Below are positions 21,011 through 30,704 of a stretch of DNA of 64,000 bases, one piece after another; the stretch's first letter is position 1; each line of letters starts with the position of its first letter. The notes beneath the pieces were generated by a model, which saw nothing but the letters and a program-made list of their open reading frames with translations, made no database searches and was not told the DNA's origin. Made by a program: the position numbers and the translations under genes. The DNA is taken from contig CAWIAX010000003.1 in NCBI GenBank assembly GCA_963834305.1, positions 1,736,001-1,800,000 on the forward strand, given 5' to 3'. The stretch comes from JACCXG01 sp963834305. Its GTDB lineage: Bacteria > Acidobacteriota > Vicinamibacteria > Vicinamibacterales > 2-12-FULL-66-21.

Positions 21011-23514
21011 GCGCGGCCAGCGAGTAGATGTCGTTGAGCAGGCCGGCGGCGGTGACGGCGGCGCCGGCGCCGGGGCCGCTGACGACCAGCGGCTCGTTGC
21101 GATAGCGGGTGGTGGTGAACTGCACCAGGTTGCGCGTGCCGCTCAGGGCGCCCATCGGGCTCGCCGCGGGTACGGCGACCAGCGCCGCCGAGACGGCGCG
21201 CGGCGTGGCGGTCACGACGTAGCGCAGCACCTTGCCGGCGCGGCGCTCGCGCGCGGCGCGGTCGGCCCACTCCTTGTCGAACGCCGGGAGCCGCTCGAAG
21301 AACTGCTCGATCGACACCTTGTCGAGGCCCTTCGGTACCAGATCGTGCGGCGGTGGGCGCGGGGCCGCGGTAGCCGAGCAGGCGCGCCAGGATCAGCCCC
21401 TTGCGCGCGGCGTCCATGCCGGACAGATCCTCGCGGGCGTCCGGCTCGGCGTAGCCCTTCTCCACGGCGCGCTTCACCGCGTCCGAGAAGCGCTGCCCTT
21501 CCGACACGGCCGACATGATGTACATCAGGGTGCCGCTGACGCAGCCCTCGATGCGCAGCACGCGGTCGCCCGTCTCGACCAGCTTGTGATACGTGTCGAT
21601 GATCGGCAGGCCGGCGCCGACCGTCGCCTCGTAACGGATGCGCGGGCCGCCGTTGGCGGCGGCCCCGACCAGGTTGGTGTAGCTCTGCCAGGATCCGGCG
21701 AGCGGCTTCTTGTTGGCCAGCACCACGTTGAAGCCGTGGCCGATCGCCGTCCGCAGCAGGTCGCCGCTCTCGTCGCTGGTCACGTCGACGATGATCGGGC
21801 GCGACACCGCGTGCCCGGCCATGGTGGTCAGGGCTTCGGCCGCGGTGGCGGCGCGCCCGCCGAGCGATGCGAGCAGCTGCCCGGCGTCCTTCTTCCGCGT
21901 CAGGTCGAGCAGGCGCTGGCGCGACAGCCCGCGCGGCTCGAAGATGTAGCCGGATCGATCGAGCAGGCCGACCACGCGCACGCTCGGCTGGCCGTTGCCC
22001 GGCGCCGCGATCTGGTCCGCCAGCGCCCGTCCGACGCGGCCGAACCCGAGCAGCACGACGTCGGTCCTGAGCGCCGGCTGGGGCCGGCCGCCGCCGATCT
22101 TCGACAGCTGGAACGCCGTATGGACGCACCGTGCCGCCTCGGCCGCGTCAGACGCGTTGACGGCAAACGAGATGTTGCGCTCGGACGAGCCCTGCGCGAT
22201 GGCGACGACGTTGATGCGGGCGAGCGCCAGCGCCGAGAAGACGCGCGCCGCCACGCCCGGGGCGCCGGCCATCCCGTCGCCGACCACGGCAATCACCGCC
22301 ATCCCCGGCCGCGCCGTGACGTTGTCGATCAGCCCGCTCGCCATCTCGCCGCCGAACACCTGGCGGATGCTCCTGACCGCCCGCTCCGCTTCCGGCTCCG
22401 GCAGCGTGAAGCCGATCGAGCTCTCGGACGACGCCTGGAAGATGGTCGAGACCGAGAGCCGCTCGGTTTCCACCGCGGCAAAGGTGCGCGCGGCAATGCC
22501 GTGCACGCCGACCATGCCCTTGCCCGCCACGGTGACGATCGCCTGCCCGTGCACGATGGCCAGCGCCTTCACCGGATAGGTCAGGAGCGAGCGCCGCGCC
22601 GACACCTCGGTGCCCGGCGTCTCCGGCTTGAGGAAGGAGCGCACGTGCAGGACGATCCGCGTGCCCGCGATCGGGATCAGCGCCCGCGGGTGCAGCACCT
22701 TGGCGCCGTAGTGCGCGACTTCGCCCGCCTCCCGGTGGTGCAGCTGGGGGATCAGCCGCGCGTCCGGCACGAGCCGCGGATCCGCGGTCAGGATGCCGGG
22801 CACGTCCTTCCACAGCACCACCCGCCGCGCCCCAAGCGCGCGCGCCAGCATGGTCGCGGTCAGGTCGGTGCCGCCGCGGCCGAGCGTGGTCACGCTGCCG
22901 TCTGGGGCCTGGCCGATGAAGCCGGGGACGACCGGGGTCGTGCCGCCGGCGAGCATGGGCCGGAGCCGGGCGCGGGCGCGCCGCGTCGTGACCGGCAGGT
23001 TGGGGGCGGCGCCGCCGTAATGCTCGTCGGTCTCGACGATCTCGGTGGCGTCGACGTAGACCGCGGGGCGGCCCGCCCGCCCCAGCGCGGCGGCCACGAT
23101 GTTGGCCGACATGCGCTCGCCGCGCGAGACCAGCAGGTCGCTGGCGCGCGGCGCCAGGTGGCCGAGCAGGCCGACGGCGACGCACAGATCGCGGTACTCG
23201 CGCGCCGCCGCATCGATGGTGCCGAGCAGCTTCCGGCGCCCGGGGCCGGCCGGGAGCACCGCCCGTACCGCCTCGCGGTGCTTGCGCAGGAACGCGGCGG
23301 CCAGGCGGCTGGCGTCGCCGGGCCGTCCGGCAACGGCGTGCGCGGCCCCTTCGAGCAGCAGGTCCGTGACCCCCGCCAGCGCCGAGACGACGACGACCAG
23401 CGGGCCGTCGTGGCGGGCGATCAGGGCTGCCGCCTTCTGGATCTCGTCGGCCGTGGCCAGCGAGGCTCCGCCGAACTTCCAGACTTCGAGCGGGGCGCGC
23501 CGCGGTGCCGGCAT
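21006..23514 (-). CDS. thrA: Bifunctional aspartokinase / homoserine dehydrogenase (one frameshift)
   Basis: Carries out the first and third steps of the aspartate pathway. The aspartokinase domain starts VWKFGGASLATADEI; two ACT domains occupy about residues 310-460; homoserine dehydrogenase follows with the NAD motif VVLLGFGRVGRALADQI and KGLILARLLGY. About 836 residues in all, close to E. coli ThrA. The frame breaks near 21347; deleting one base gives PTADDLVPKGLDKVSIEQFF and continuity to the stop at 21006. The ATG at 23514 follows the thrC stop by one base, so translation is tightly coupled. The product feeds ThrB/ThrC encoded just upstream in the same operon. Confidence 0.92.
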
Positions 23515-23515
23515 G

Positions 23516-24860
23516 TTATCGCCCCCCGCTCGCGACGGCGACGCGGTCGATGGCGCGGCGCACGGCGTCGTAGTCGTTGGGCAGCTCCACCGGCGGGTTG
23601 CGGTGCCGCGGCACGACGCCGCTCAGCTGGTTGGTGTGGTAGCCCGTCTTGAACTCGGAGAACTTCAGCCCGCTGGCGGTGGAGACGACGATCACGCGGT
23701 CGCTCTTCCGGACCTCGTCCGCGCGCGATCAGCTTCTCGAGCGCGGCGAGCGCCACGCCGGTGTGCGGGCAGTTGAACATGCCGGTCCGGTCGGCGCGCG
23801 CCGCGGCGTCGGCGAGCTCGTCCTCGCTGGCCTGCTCGACGATGCCGTCGAAGGTCTGGAGGGCGTGGATGGCGCGCCGGATCGAGACCGGGTTGCCGAT
23901 CTGGATGGCCGAGGCCAGCGTCGGCTGCGCCGCGCATCGGCTCGAACTGCCAGCCGTTCTGGTAGGCGCGGTAGAGCGGGTTCGCGGCCGCCGCCTGCGC
24001 CACGCACGAGGCGCGGGCGCTTGGCGATGAGCCCGAGGTCGATCATCATCTGGAAGCCCGACGCCAGCGCGCTGACGTTGCCGAGGTTGCCGCCCGGGAT
24101 GACGACCCCGTCCGGCACCTCCCAGTCGAACTGCTGGACGATCTCGATCGACAGCGTCTTCTGCCCCTCGAGCCGCAGGCTGTTCATCGAGTTCGCGAGG
24201 TAGACGCCTTCCTCCTTCGCCAGCCGCTGCACGATCGCCATGCAGCCGTCGAAGTCGGTGTCGAGCGCCAGCACCAGCGCGCCGTTGGCGAGCGGCTGGA
24301 CCAGCTGCGCCGGCGAGACCCGGCCGCGCGGCAGGATCACGATCGCCGGGATGCCGGCCGCCGCCGCGTAGGCGGCGAGCGCCGCCGAGGTGTCGCCGGT
24401 CGAGGCGCAGGCGACCGCGCGGATGCCGCCGCCGTCGGCGATCATCTGCTTGACCACCGAGACCAGCACGGTCATCCCGAGGTCCTTGAAGGAGCCGGTG
24501 TGGGAGTTGCCGCACATCTTCACCCACAGGTCCTCGAGGCCGAGCGACCGGCCGTAGCGCTCGGCCCAGAAGAGGTTGGTCCCGCCCTCGTCCATCGAGA
24601 CGACGTTCTCGTCGCGAATCGACGGGCACGACCCATTCCTTCTTGCCCCACACGCCGGAGCCGTAGGGCCACGCGGTCCGCTTGTAGCGGTCGTCGAACA
24701 GCCGCATCCAGGCCACCGCGCTGCGATGCCGCAGCGCGTCGACGTCGTGCTCGACCTGCAGCAGGTCGCCGCAGGTGGGGCAGTGATAGATCGCCTGCCA
24801 GATGGAGTGGTCCCCGGGACACCCGGCGCCGCACCGAAACACTGCTCGATAGCTCGTCAT
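23516..24860 (-). CDS. thrC: Threonine synthase paralogue 1 (four frameshifts)
   Basis: PLP enzyme converting O-phosphohomoserine to threonine, about 447 residues once frames are joined. It has an N-terminal zinc-ribbon-like part (CGAGCPG and CPTCGDLL), the PLP lysine in NSHTGSFKDLGMTVLVS, ACASTGDTSAALAAYAAAAG and IPGGNLGNVSAL. Frames change near 24624, 24011, 23938 and 23727; removal of one base at each gives a continuous, well conserved protein ending at the TAA at 23516. It lies between a second thrC-like gene and thrA. It could alternatively act on a related phosphorylated substrate, because two such genes in one operon is unusual. Confidence 0.87.
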
Positions 24861-24867
24861 CTAGCTA

Positions 24868-24941
24868 ATTCCCAACTCCCAAATCCCAACTCCCAAAGAG
24901 CCCTCTCTCCAGTTCCCCAGCTCCCAGCTCCCCAGCTCCTC
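24868..24941. repeat. Heptamer repeat array between the two thrC genes
   Basis: Degenerate seven-base words: TCCCAAC and TCCCAAA alternate at 24869-24897, then AGCTCCC/AGCTCCCC-type words at 24911-24939. As at thrA-ilvA, the array fills the whole gap, and the upstream gene's stop codon (24940-24942) lies at its edge. One strand is C-rich, the other G-rich. Confidence 0.75.
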
Positions 24942-26179
24942 AACCGTGAGCTCCCACTGTCTGGCTCTGGATCGCCTCGAACTCGGCCAGCGAGCGGCCG
25001 ATGCGGATCGGCTCCACGCCGCGGCCGTTCAGCACGTCGACGGTCTTGTAGCCGTTGCCGGTGATGCAGATGACGACGGACCCGTCGCCGTCGAGCAGGC
25101 CGCGTTTCGTGAGCTGGCGGGCGGCGGCCACGGTGACGCCGCCGGCGGGCTCGGTGAAGATGCCCTCCGTCTCGGCAAGGAGCTGGATGCCCTCGATGAT
25201 CTCATCCTCGCCGACCATCGCCCCGGCGCCGCCGGTTGAGCGGACGGAGCGGAGCACCTGGAAGCCGTCCGCCGGGTTGCCGATGGCGATCGACTTGGCG
25301 ATGGTGTCGGGCCTGACCGGCTCCGGGAACTCGAGGCCCTCGTCGAGCGCCCGCACGACGGGGGCGCAGCCGGCGGCCTGCGCCGCGTGAATCGACGGCA
25401 GCTCGCCGCTGACCAGCCCGGTCTCGCGCAGCTCGGTGAACCCCTTGAGGATGCGCGGCAGCAGCGTGCCGCCGGCGACCGGGGAGACGACGTGGCGCGG
25501 GAAGCGCCAGCCGAGCTGCTCGGCGATCTCGAAGCCGTAGGTCTTGGCGCCCTCGGCGTAGTAGGCGCGCAGGTTGATGTTGGCGAAGCCCCAGTTGTAG
25601 CGGTCCGCCACCTGCGTGCACATCCGGTTCACATCGTCGTAGTTGCCGTGCACCGCGATGATGCGCGGCTTGTAGACCGCCGCGCCGGCGACCTTGCCGG
25701 GCTCGAGGTTGTCGGGGATGAAGACCGAGCAGGCGAGGCCGAGGCGCGCGGCGTGCGCGGCGACGCTGCCGGCCAGGTTGCCGGTCGAGGCGCAGGCGAA
25801 GACGGAGAACCCGAGCTCGACGGCGCGCGTCGCGGCAACGGAGACGACGCGGTCCTTGTACGAGCAGGTGGGATGGTTGACCGAGTCGTCCTTCACGTAG
25901 AGCTCGCGCAGGCCGAGCCGGGCGGCCAGCCGGTCGGCCCGCACGAGCGGCGTGAAGCCGGAGTGCAGCCCGGTCAGCGGCTCGTGCGCGATCGGCAGGA
26001 ACTCGCGATACCGCCAGAGGTTCCGCGGGCGCGACTCGATGAGGTCGCGCGACACCAGCCCGGGCAATCGCGGCGTAGTCGTAGGTGACCTCGAGCGGGC
26101 CCAGGCACTGGTCGCAGACCCAGAGGGCGGTCGCGGGAAACGTCGTGCCGCACAGGTGACAACGGAGGCTGAAGTTCAT
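24940..26179 (-). CDS. thrC: Threonine synthase paralogue 2 (one frameshift)
   Basis: A second threonine synthase-type PLP enzyme, about 412 residues. The N terminus has a CHLCG and CDQC zinc-ribbon pair, followed by PLP lysine block HPTCSYKDRVVSVAATRA, FACASTGNLAGSVAAHAARLG and VVICITGNGYKT. The frame breaks near 26069; removing one base joins TYDYAAI to PGLVSRDLIESRPRNLW. The ATG at 26179 lies 14 bases after thrB. It is clearly different from paralogue 1 (for example SYKDRV versus SFKDLG), so the two are old duplicates rather than a recent copy. Which one makes threonine is not decidable from sequence. Confidence 0.88.
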
Positions 26180-26193
26180 GAAGCCATCTCTCC

Positions 26194-27123
26194 TCAGACC
26201 ACCGTCGCCGGCAGGCTGTGGGTCGCGGCGACCGGGTGGGCCGCGAGATTTCTGATCGTATGAGGCACGTCGAGCCGCCGGTAGACCTCGCCGAGAAGCG
26301 CCGCCGCTTCTTCCGAACGCCCGGGGGCGGCCAGGGCGACGACCGAGGGGCCGGCGCCGCTCAGGCAGGCCCCGAGCACCGCCGGGTGGTCGATGGCCAG
26401 CACCTCGCGCAGGCCGGGCACGAGCGGACCGCGGGCGGGCTGATGCCAGCGGTCCTTGAGGGCCTCCCGGATGTCGTCGTACTGGCCGGTCTCGAGCGCG
26501 CGCACCAGCAGCAGCGCCCGCTGCAGGTTGGCGACCGCGTCGGCGAGCGGGACCGTCCCCGGCAGCACGCCGCGCGCATCGCTCGTGGGCAGCGTGAAGG
26601 CGGGCGTCGCCACGACGAAGCGGATGCTCGCGGGCCAGGTCCACGCCCGGGCGATGACGCGCCCCTGCTCGCACTCGCAGCTGAGCGTGATGCCGCCGAG
26701 ATAGGCTGCCGACGCGTTGTCGGGATGCCCCTCCACCTCTGTGGCCATCGCCAGCAGGTCGCCCGGGTCGAGCGGCGCGCCCGACGCGATTTCGTAGAGC
26801 CGCAGGCCGGCAATCGTCGCGGCGGCGCTGCTGCCGAGCCCGGCGGTCATCGGGATGTCGCAGCGCACCTGCACGCGCAGGCCCTGGACGGGCGTGCCCC
26901 GCTTCGCCGCGGCGAGCCGGAACGCCGTCTCGATGCGGTTCTCGCCGGCCGGGCTGGCGCCGTCGAATGCCATCTCCAGCATGCCCGGGCTGGCCGGCCG
27001 GACCTCGAGGACCCGGACGCGCAGGTAGACGTCCACGGCAACCGAGAGGGCGTCGAACGCCGGCCCGAGGTTGCTCGTCGAGCCGGGTACGACGATCTCG
27101 GGAATCGACTGGGCGATGGTCAT
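26194..27123 (-). CDS. thrB: Homoserine kinase
   Basis: GHMP-family kinase that makes O-phosphohomoserine for ThrC; 309 residues, cytoplasmic. The N-terminal motif VPGSTSNLGPAFDALSVAVD and the ATP-binding loop PMTAGLGSSAAATIAGL are diagnostic, and the C-terminal block GACLSGAGPSVVAL completes the family pattern. I use the ATG at 27123; a TTG seven codons upstream would overlap the terminator T tract and is unlikely. It is the first structural gene of the thr operon and lies directly behind a leader peptide and attenuator. Confidence 0.92.
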   Translation of the reverse strand: MTIAQSIPEIVVPGSTSNLGPAFDALSVAVDVYLRVRVLEVRPASPGMLEMAFDGASPAGENRIETAFRLAAAKRGTPVQGLRVQVRCDIPMTAGLGSSAAATIAGLRLYEIASGAPLDPGDLLAMATEVEGHPDNASAAYLGGITLSCECEQGRVIARAWTWPASIRFVVATPAFTLPTSDARGVLPGTVPLADAVANLQRALLLVRALETGQYDDIREALKDRWHQPARGPLVPGLREVLAIDHPAVLGACLSGAGPSVVALAAPGRSEEAAALLGEVYRRLDVPHTIRNLAAHPVAATHSLPATVV

Positions 27124-27142
27124 GACGTGAGCGTTACTTCGC

Positions 27143-27182
27143 AAAAAACAAAAACCCGCCGGCCTGTGGGGGGCGGCGGGTT
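27143..27182 (-). terminator. thr operon attenuator terminator
   Basis: On the minus strand AACCCGCCG (27182-27174) pairs with CGGCGGGTT (27161-27153) over a 12-base loop, followed directly by TTTTTGTTTTTT. It lies between the leader peptide and thrB. The 5' arm could instead pair with GGCGGG at about 27234-27239 inside the leader coding region, giving the alternative antiterminator needed for classical attenuation. Confidence 0.85.
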
Positions 27183-27216
27183 CGGTGACGGGCCTTGCCG
27201 GCGCGTGCCACGCGCG

Positions 27217-27294
27217 CTAGATGCCACCCTCCGCCCGCCTCGGCCTTGCCCAGGGCGGCGTCCCCGCGATCCGCATCCGAATTCGCGTCGGCAT
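27217..27294 (-). CDS. thr operon leader peptide (candidate)
   Basis: A 25-codon open frame starting MPTRIRMRIAGT and ending GGI, between the promoter and the attenuator of thrB. It has Thr codons at 3 and 12 and Ile codons at 5, 9 and 25, the two amino acids expected to report on a thr-ilvA operon. A ribosome held at the Thr or Ile codons would leave the GGCGGG stretch (codons 19-21) free to pair with the 5' terminator arm. A GC-rich palindrome at 27201-27215 follows the stop codon. The predicted transcript start is within a few bases of the ATG, so there is no room for a normal ribosome site. The regulatory codons are not in a tight run, hence moderate confidence. Confidence 0.6.
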   Translation of the reverse strand: MPTRIRMRIAGTPPWARPRRAEGGI

Positions 27295-27303
27295 CTCATC
27301 CGA

Positions 27304-27333
27304 AGTATAAGTAGTCTTTATCCACCGAATCAA
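27304..27333 (-). promoter_or_regulatory. thr operon sigma-70-type promoter
   Basis: On the minus strand TTGATT (27333-27328) and TATACT (27309-27304) are separated by 18 bases in a markedly AT-rich island. Transcription would begin near 27297, almost on the leader-peptide ATG. The same island must also drive ureD on the plus strand. Confidence 0.65.
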
Positions 27334-27363
27334 CGTATTTCCTATGCTTATCGAAGGATAACG

Positions 27364-28185
27364 GTGCACGCGGGCAACGGCTGCGGATCCCTGGGCATCG
27401 TGCGCCGCGGCCACGCCAGCGTGGTCGGCCGGGCGCTTGCCAGCAGCCCCCTCTGCCTGCTGACGCCGAAAAATCACGGCCATGCCGCCTGGGTCTACAC
27501 CGGATCGCTCGGCGGCGGGCTGGTGGGGGGCGACGCGATCCGGCTGGCCGTCAGCGTTGGCGCAGGCGCCACCGGGTTCGTGTCGACGCAGGCTGCGACC
27601 AAGGTCTACCGCTCGCCTGCCGGCACCAGCGTGGCCCTTGACGGGGCCGTCGCCGGCGGCGCGCGGCTGATCGTCTGGCCGGATCCGGTGATCCCGTTCG
27701 CCGGCTCCGCCTACGAGCAGCGGCAGGCGTTCACGCTGGAGCGCGGCGCGGCGCTGGTGGTGGTGGACGGCATGACGTCGGGCCGGCGCGGATCGGGAGA
27801 GCGGTGGCGCTTCAACCGCTTCGTCAGCCGCCTGACCGTCAGCTACGATGGACGCCTGGTGCTGGCGGACGCGGTGGCGCTCTCCGCCGACGAGGGCGCA
27901 CTGGCCGCCCGGATGGGGCGCTTCGACGTGCTGTGCACCGTGGCGGTCGTGTGCGGTCCGGACGATTCGCTGCGCGCCGAGAGCGACCGCATGCTCGAGG
28001 CGCTTGCCAGCCAGCCGCTCGAACGGCGGGGGGATCTGCTCATGGGCGGGTCGCCGCTCGGCACGTCGGGCTGCGTCGTCCGGCTGGCCGGCCGCTCCGT
28101 GGAAGATGTCGGCCGTGCGGTGCGCGGCCTGCTGGCATTCGTGCCGCGCCTGCTCGGGGACGACCCGTGGGCGCGGAAGTGGTGA
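27364..28185 (+). CDS. ureD: Urease accessory protein UreD
   Basis: Chaperone that binds apo-urease and, with UreF and UreG, delivers nickel. The 273-residue protein has the family block GGLVGGDAIRLAVSVGAGATGFVSTQAATKVYRS near the N terminus, then IVWPDPVIPFAGSAYEQRQAF and WRFNRF. The GTG at 27364 has AAGGA six bases upstream; no better start exists because the thr promoter island lies immediately before it. First gene of a tight ureD-ureAB-ureC-ureF-ureG operon, divergent from thrB. Confidence 0.88.
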   Translation: MHAGNGCGSLGIVRRGHASVVGRALASSPLCLLTPKNHGHAAWVYTGSLGGGLVGGDAIRLAVSVGAGATGFVSTQAATKVYRSPAGTSVALDGAVAGGARLIVWPDPVIPFAGSAYEQRQAFTLERGAALVVVDGMTSGRRGSGERWRFNRFVSRLTVSYDGRLVLADAVALSADEGALAARMGRFDVLCTVAVVCGPDDSLRAESDRMLEALASQPLERRGDLLMGGSPLGTSGCVVRLAGRSVEDVGRAVRGLLAFVPRLLGDDPWARKW

Positions 28186-28189
28186 AGAG

Positions 28190-28972
28190 ATGCATCTGAC
28201 GCCCCGCGAGCTCGACAAACTGCTGCTGCACCAGGCGGGGGTCCTCGCCCAGAAGCGCCTGGCGCGCGGCGTGCGCCTGAACTATCCGGAGGCGGTCGCG
28301 CTGATCGCCACCCAGCTGCTCGAGTTCATCCGCGACGGCCGCCGGGTGGCCGAGCTGATGGACCTCGGCCGCCAGCTGCTCGGCCATGCCGACGTCGCGG
28401 ACGGCGTGGCCGAGATGATCGACGAGGTGCAGGTCGAAGGCACCTTCCCCGACGGCACCAAGCTCGTCACCGTCCATCACCCGATCGTCGCGGCACGCGG
28501 CGACATGGCCCTGGCGCTCTACGGCAGCTTCATCACGCCGCCGGTTGCCCCCGCCGCGCAGGCGGTGGTGGACACGGACGGCCCGCCCGGCCAGATCATG
28601 GCCGGCGACGGCGAGCTGACGCTGAACGAGGGGCGCGAGACGCTGGCGCTGCCGGTCGTCAACCGCGGCGATCGCCCGATCCAGGTCGGCAGCCACTATC
28701 ACTTCGCGGAAACCAACCGCGCTCTGGCCTTCGACCGCGCCGCCGCCTACGGCATGCGGCTCGACATCCCGGCGGGCACCGCGGTCCGGTTCGAGCCGGG
28801 CGAGCGCAAGACGGTGAACTTGGTGGCGATCGCCGGCAACCGCGTGATTCACGGCGGCAACGCCTTCGCCGACGGCCCGGTCTCGGACGAGGGGCGGGCA
28901 CGCGCCGCGGCGCTGGACCACGAGGCCGGCGGCGCCAGCGGCGGCACCGGCGGCGAAGGGAGCGTGCGATGA
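28190..28972 (+). CDS. ureAB: Fused urease gamma-beta subunit
   Basis: A 260-residue fusion of the two small urease subunits, as in Helicobacter UreA. Residues 1-100 are the gamma part (MHLTPRELDKLLLHQAG, LNYPEAVALI, VEGTFPDGTKLVTVH). From about 120 comes the beta part (GQIMAGDGELTLNEGRE, PIQVGSHYHFAETN, IPAGTAVRFEPGE). Four bases separate it from ureD, and its stop overlaps the ureC ATG. The C terminus carries a short Gly-rich extension of about 30 residues. Structural, not catalytic by itself. Confidence 0.93.
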   Translation: MHLTPRELDKLLLHQAGVLAQKRLARGVRLNYPEAVALIATQLLEFIRDGRRVAELMDLGRQLLGHADVADGVAEMIDEVQVEGTFPDGTKLVTVHHPIVAARGDMALALYGSFITPPVAPAAQAVVDTDGPPGQIMAGDGELTLNEGRETLALPVVNRGDRPIQVGSHYHFAETNRALAFDRAAAYGMRLDIPAGTAVRFEPGERKTVNLVAIAGNRVIHGGNAFADGPVSDEGRARAAALDHEAGGASGGTGGEGSVR

Positions 28973-30684
28973 GCCACCGGATCGAACGGCGGCACTACGC
29001 CGACATCTACGGCCCGACGACCGGCGACCGGATCCGCCTGGGCGACACCGGCCTGATCGCGCAGGTCGAGCAGGACGCCACGGTCTACGGCGACGAGTGC
29101 AAGTTCGGCGGCGGCAAGGTCCTCCGCGACGGCATGGGGCAGGCGGCCGGCGTGGCGGACGATCGCGCACTCGACTGCGTGATCACCAATGCGCTGATCG
29201 TGGACTGGACCGGCATCCGGAAGGCGGACGTCGGCATCAAGCACGGGCGGATTGCCGGCATCGGCAAGGCGGGCAATCCCGACGTGATGGCCGGGGTGAC
29301 CGACGGCATGGTCGTCGGCGTCACCACCGAGGCGATCGCCGGCGAGGGGCTGATCCTGACCGCGGGGGGGATCGATGCCCACATCCACTTCATCTGCCCG
29401 CAGCAGGTCCACGAGGCGCTGGCGAGCGGGGTGACGACGTTCATTGGCGGCGGCACCGGGCCGGCGACCGGCACGAATGCCACGACCTGCACGCCGGGGG
29501 CGCGGCACATCGAGCTGATGCTCCAGGCGACCGACGCCCTGCCGATGAACTTCGGCTTCCTCGGCAAGGGCAACACGTCGCGGCCCGAGGGGCTGGCCGA
29601 GCAGATCGAGGCGGGCGCGGTGGGCCTGAAGCTGCACGAGGACTGGGGATCCACGCCGGCGGCGATCGACTGCTGCCTCACGGTGGCCGACGAGCACGAC
29701 GTGCAGGTGGCCATCCACACCGATACGCTGAACGAGTCCGGCTACGTGGACGACTCGATCGCCGCCTTCAAGGGGCGCACGATTCACACCTACCACACCG
29801 AAGGGGCGGGCGGCGGCCACGCCCCCGACATCATCAAGGTCTGCGGCGAGCCGAACGTGCTGCCCAGCTCGACCAACCCGACGCGCCCCTACACCGTGAA
29901 CACGCTCGACGAGCACCTCGACATGCTCATGGTCTGTCACCACCTCGACGCCAACATCCCCGAGGACGTCGCCTTCGCGGAGAGCCGGATCCGCGGCGAG
30001 ACCATCGCCGCGGAAGACGTGCTCCACGACCTCGGTGCGATCAGCATGATGTCGAGCGACAGCCAGGCGATGGGCCGCGTCGGCGAGGTCGTCTGCCGCA
30101 CCTGGCAGACGGCGCACACGATGCGCGCCGAGCGCGGCCGGCTCGCCATCGAGCAGGGGACCAACGACAACCAGCGGATCCGCCGCTACATCGCCAAATA
30201 CACCATCAATCCCGCGATCACCCACGGCATCTCGCACGAGGTCGGATCGGTGGAAGCGGGCAAGCTCGCCGACCTGGTGCTGTGGAAGCCGGCGTTCTTC
30301 GGCGTCAAGCCGGAGATCGTGCTGAAGGGCGGCTTCATCGCCTGGGCGCAGATGGGCGATCCCAACGCGTCGATCCCGACGCCGCAGCCGCTGGTGATGC
30401 GGCCGATGTTCGGCGCGTTCGGGCGCGCCACCGGCGCCACGTCGCTGGCCTTCGTGTCGGCGGCCGGCCTCGCCGCCGGGGTGGCGGCCCGCTACGGGCT
30501 GGGCAAGCGCGCGGTCGCCGTCCGCGGCTGCCGCACGGTGTCGAAGCGCGACATGAAGCTGAACGACGCGCTCTCGGCGATCACCGTGGATCCGGAAACC
30601 TACGTCGTGACCGCCGACGGCGAGGCGCTGCGCTCGGCGCCGGCCGCGGTGCTGCCGCTGGCGCAGCGCTACTTCCTCTTCTAG
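28969..30684 (+). CDS. ureC: Urease alpha (catalytic) subunit
   Basis: Hydrolyses urea to ammonia and carbamate at a two-nickel site in the cytoplasm. All key positions are present in 571 residues: HIHFICPQQ metal histidines, GLKLHEDWG with the lysine that becomes carbamylated at residue 221, the HTDTLNESG block, and the active-site flap MVCHHLD with Cys323. Length equals the usual 567-572. Ammonia made here could be captured by the GltBD enzyme encoded at the end of the window. The start overlaps ureAB by four bases. Confidence 0.96.
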   Translation: MSHRIERRHYADIYGPTTGDRIRLGDTGLIAQVEQDATVYGDECKFGGGKVLRDGMGQAAGVADDRALDCVITNALIVDWTGIRKADVGIKHGRIAGIGKAGNPDVMAGVTDGMVVGVTTEAIAGEGLILTAGGIDAHIHFICPQQVHEALASGVTTFIGGGTGPATGTNATTCTPGARHIELMLQATDALPMNFGFLGKGNTSRPEGLAEQIEAGAVGLKLHEDWGSTPAAIDCCLTVADEHDVQVAIHTDTLNESGYVDDSIAAFKGRTIHTYHTEGAGGGHAPDIIKVCGEPNVLPSSTNPTRPYTVNTLDEHLDMLMVCHHLDANIPEDVAFAESRIRGETIAAEDVLHDLGAISMMSSDSQAMGRVGEVVCRTWQTAHTMRAERGRLAIEQGTNDNQRIRRYIAKYTINPAITHGISHEVGSVEAGKLADLVLWKPAFFGVKPEIVLKGGFIAWAQMGDPNASIPTPQPLVMRPMFGAFGRATGATSLAFVSAAGLAAGVAARYGLGKRAVAVRGCRTVSKRDMKLNDALSAITVDPETYVVTADGEALRSAPAAVLPLAQRYFLF

Positions 30685-30704
30685 AGACGACGACCGGCCC
30701 CGGC

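Noticed and set aside
27201..27220. Sigma-54 promoter (TGGCACG start) on the minus strand
   Set aside because: The -12 half (TTGC) is missing at the required spacing; the sequence is instead a palindrome after the leader stop codon.
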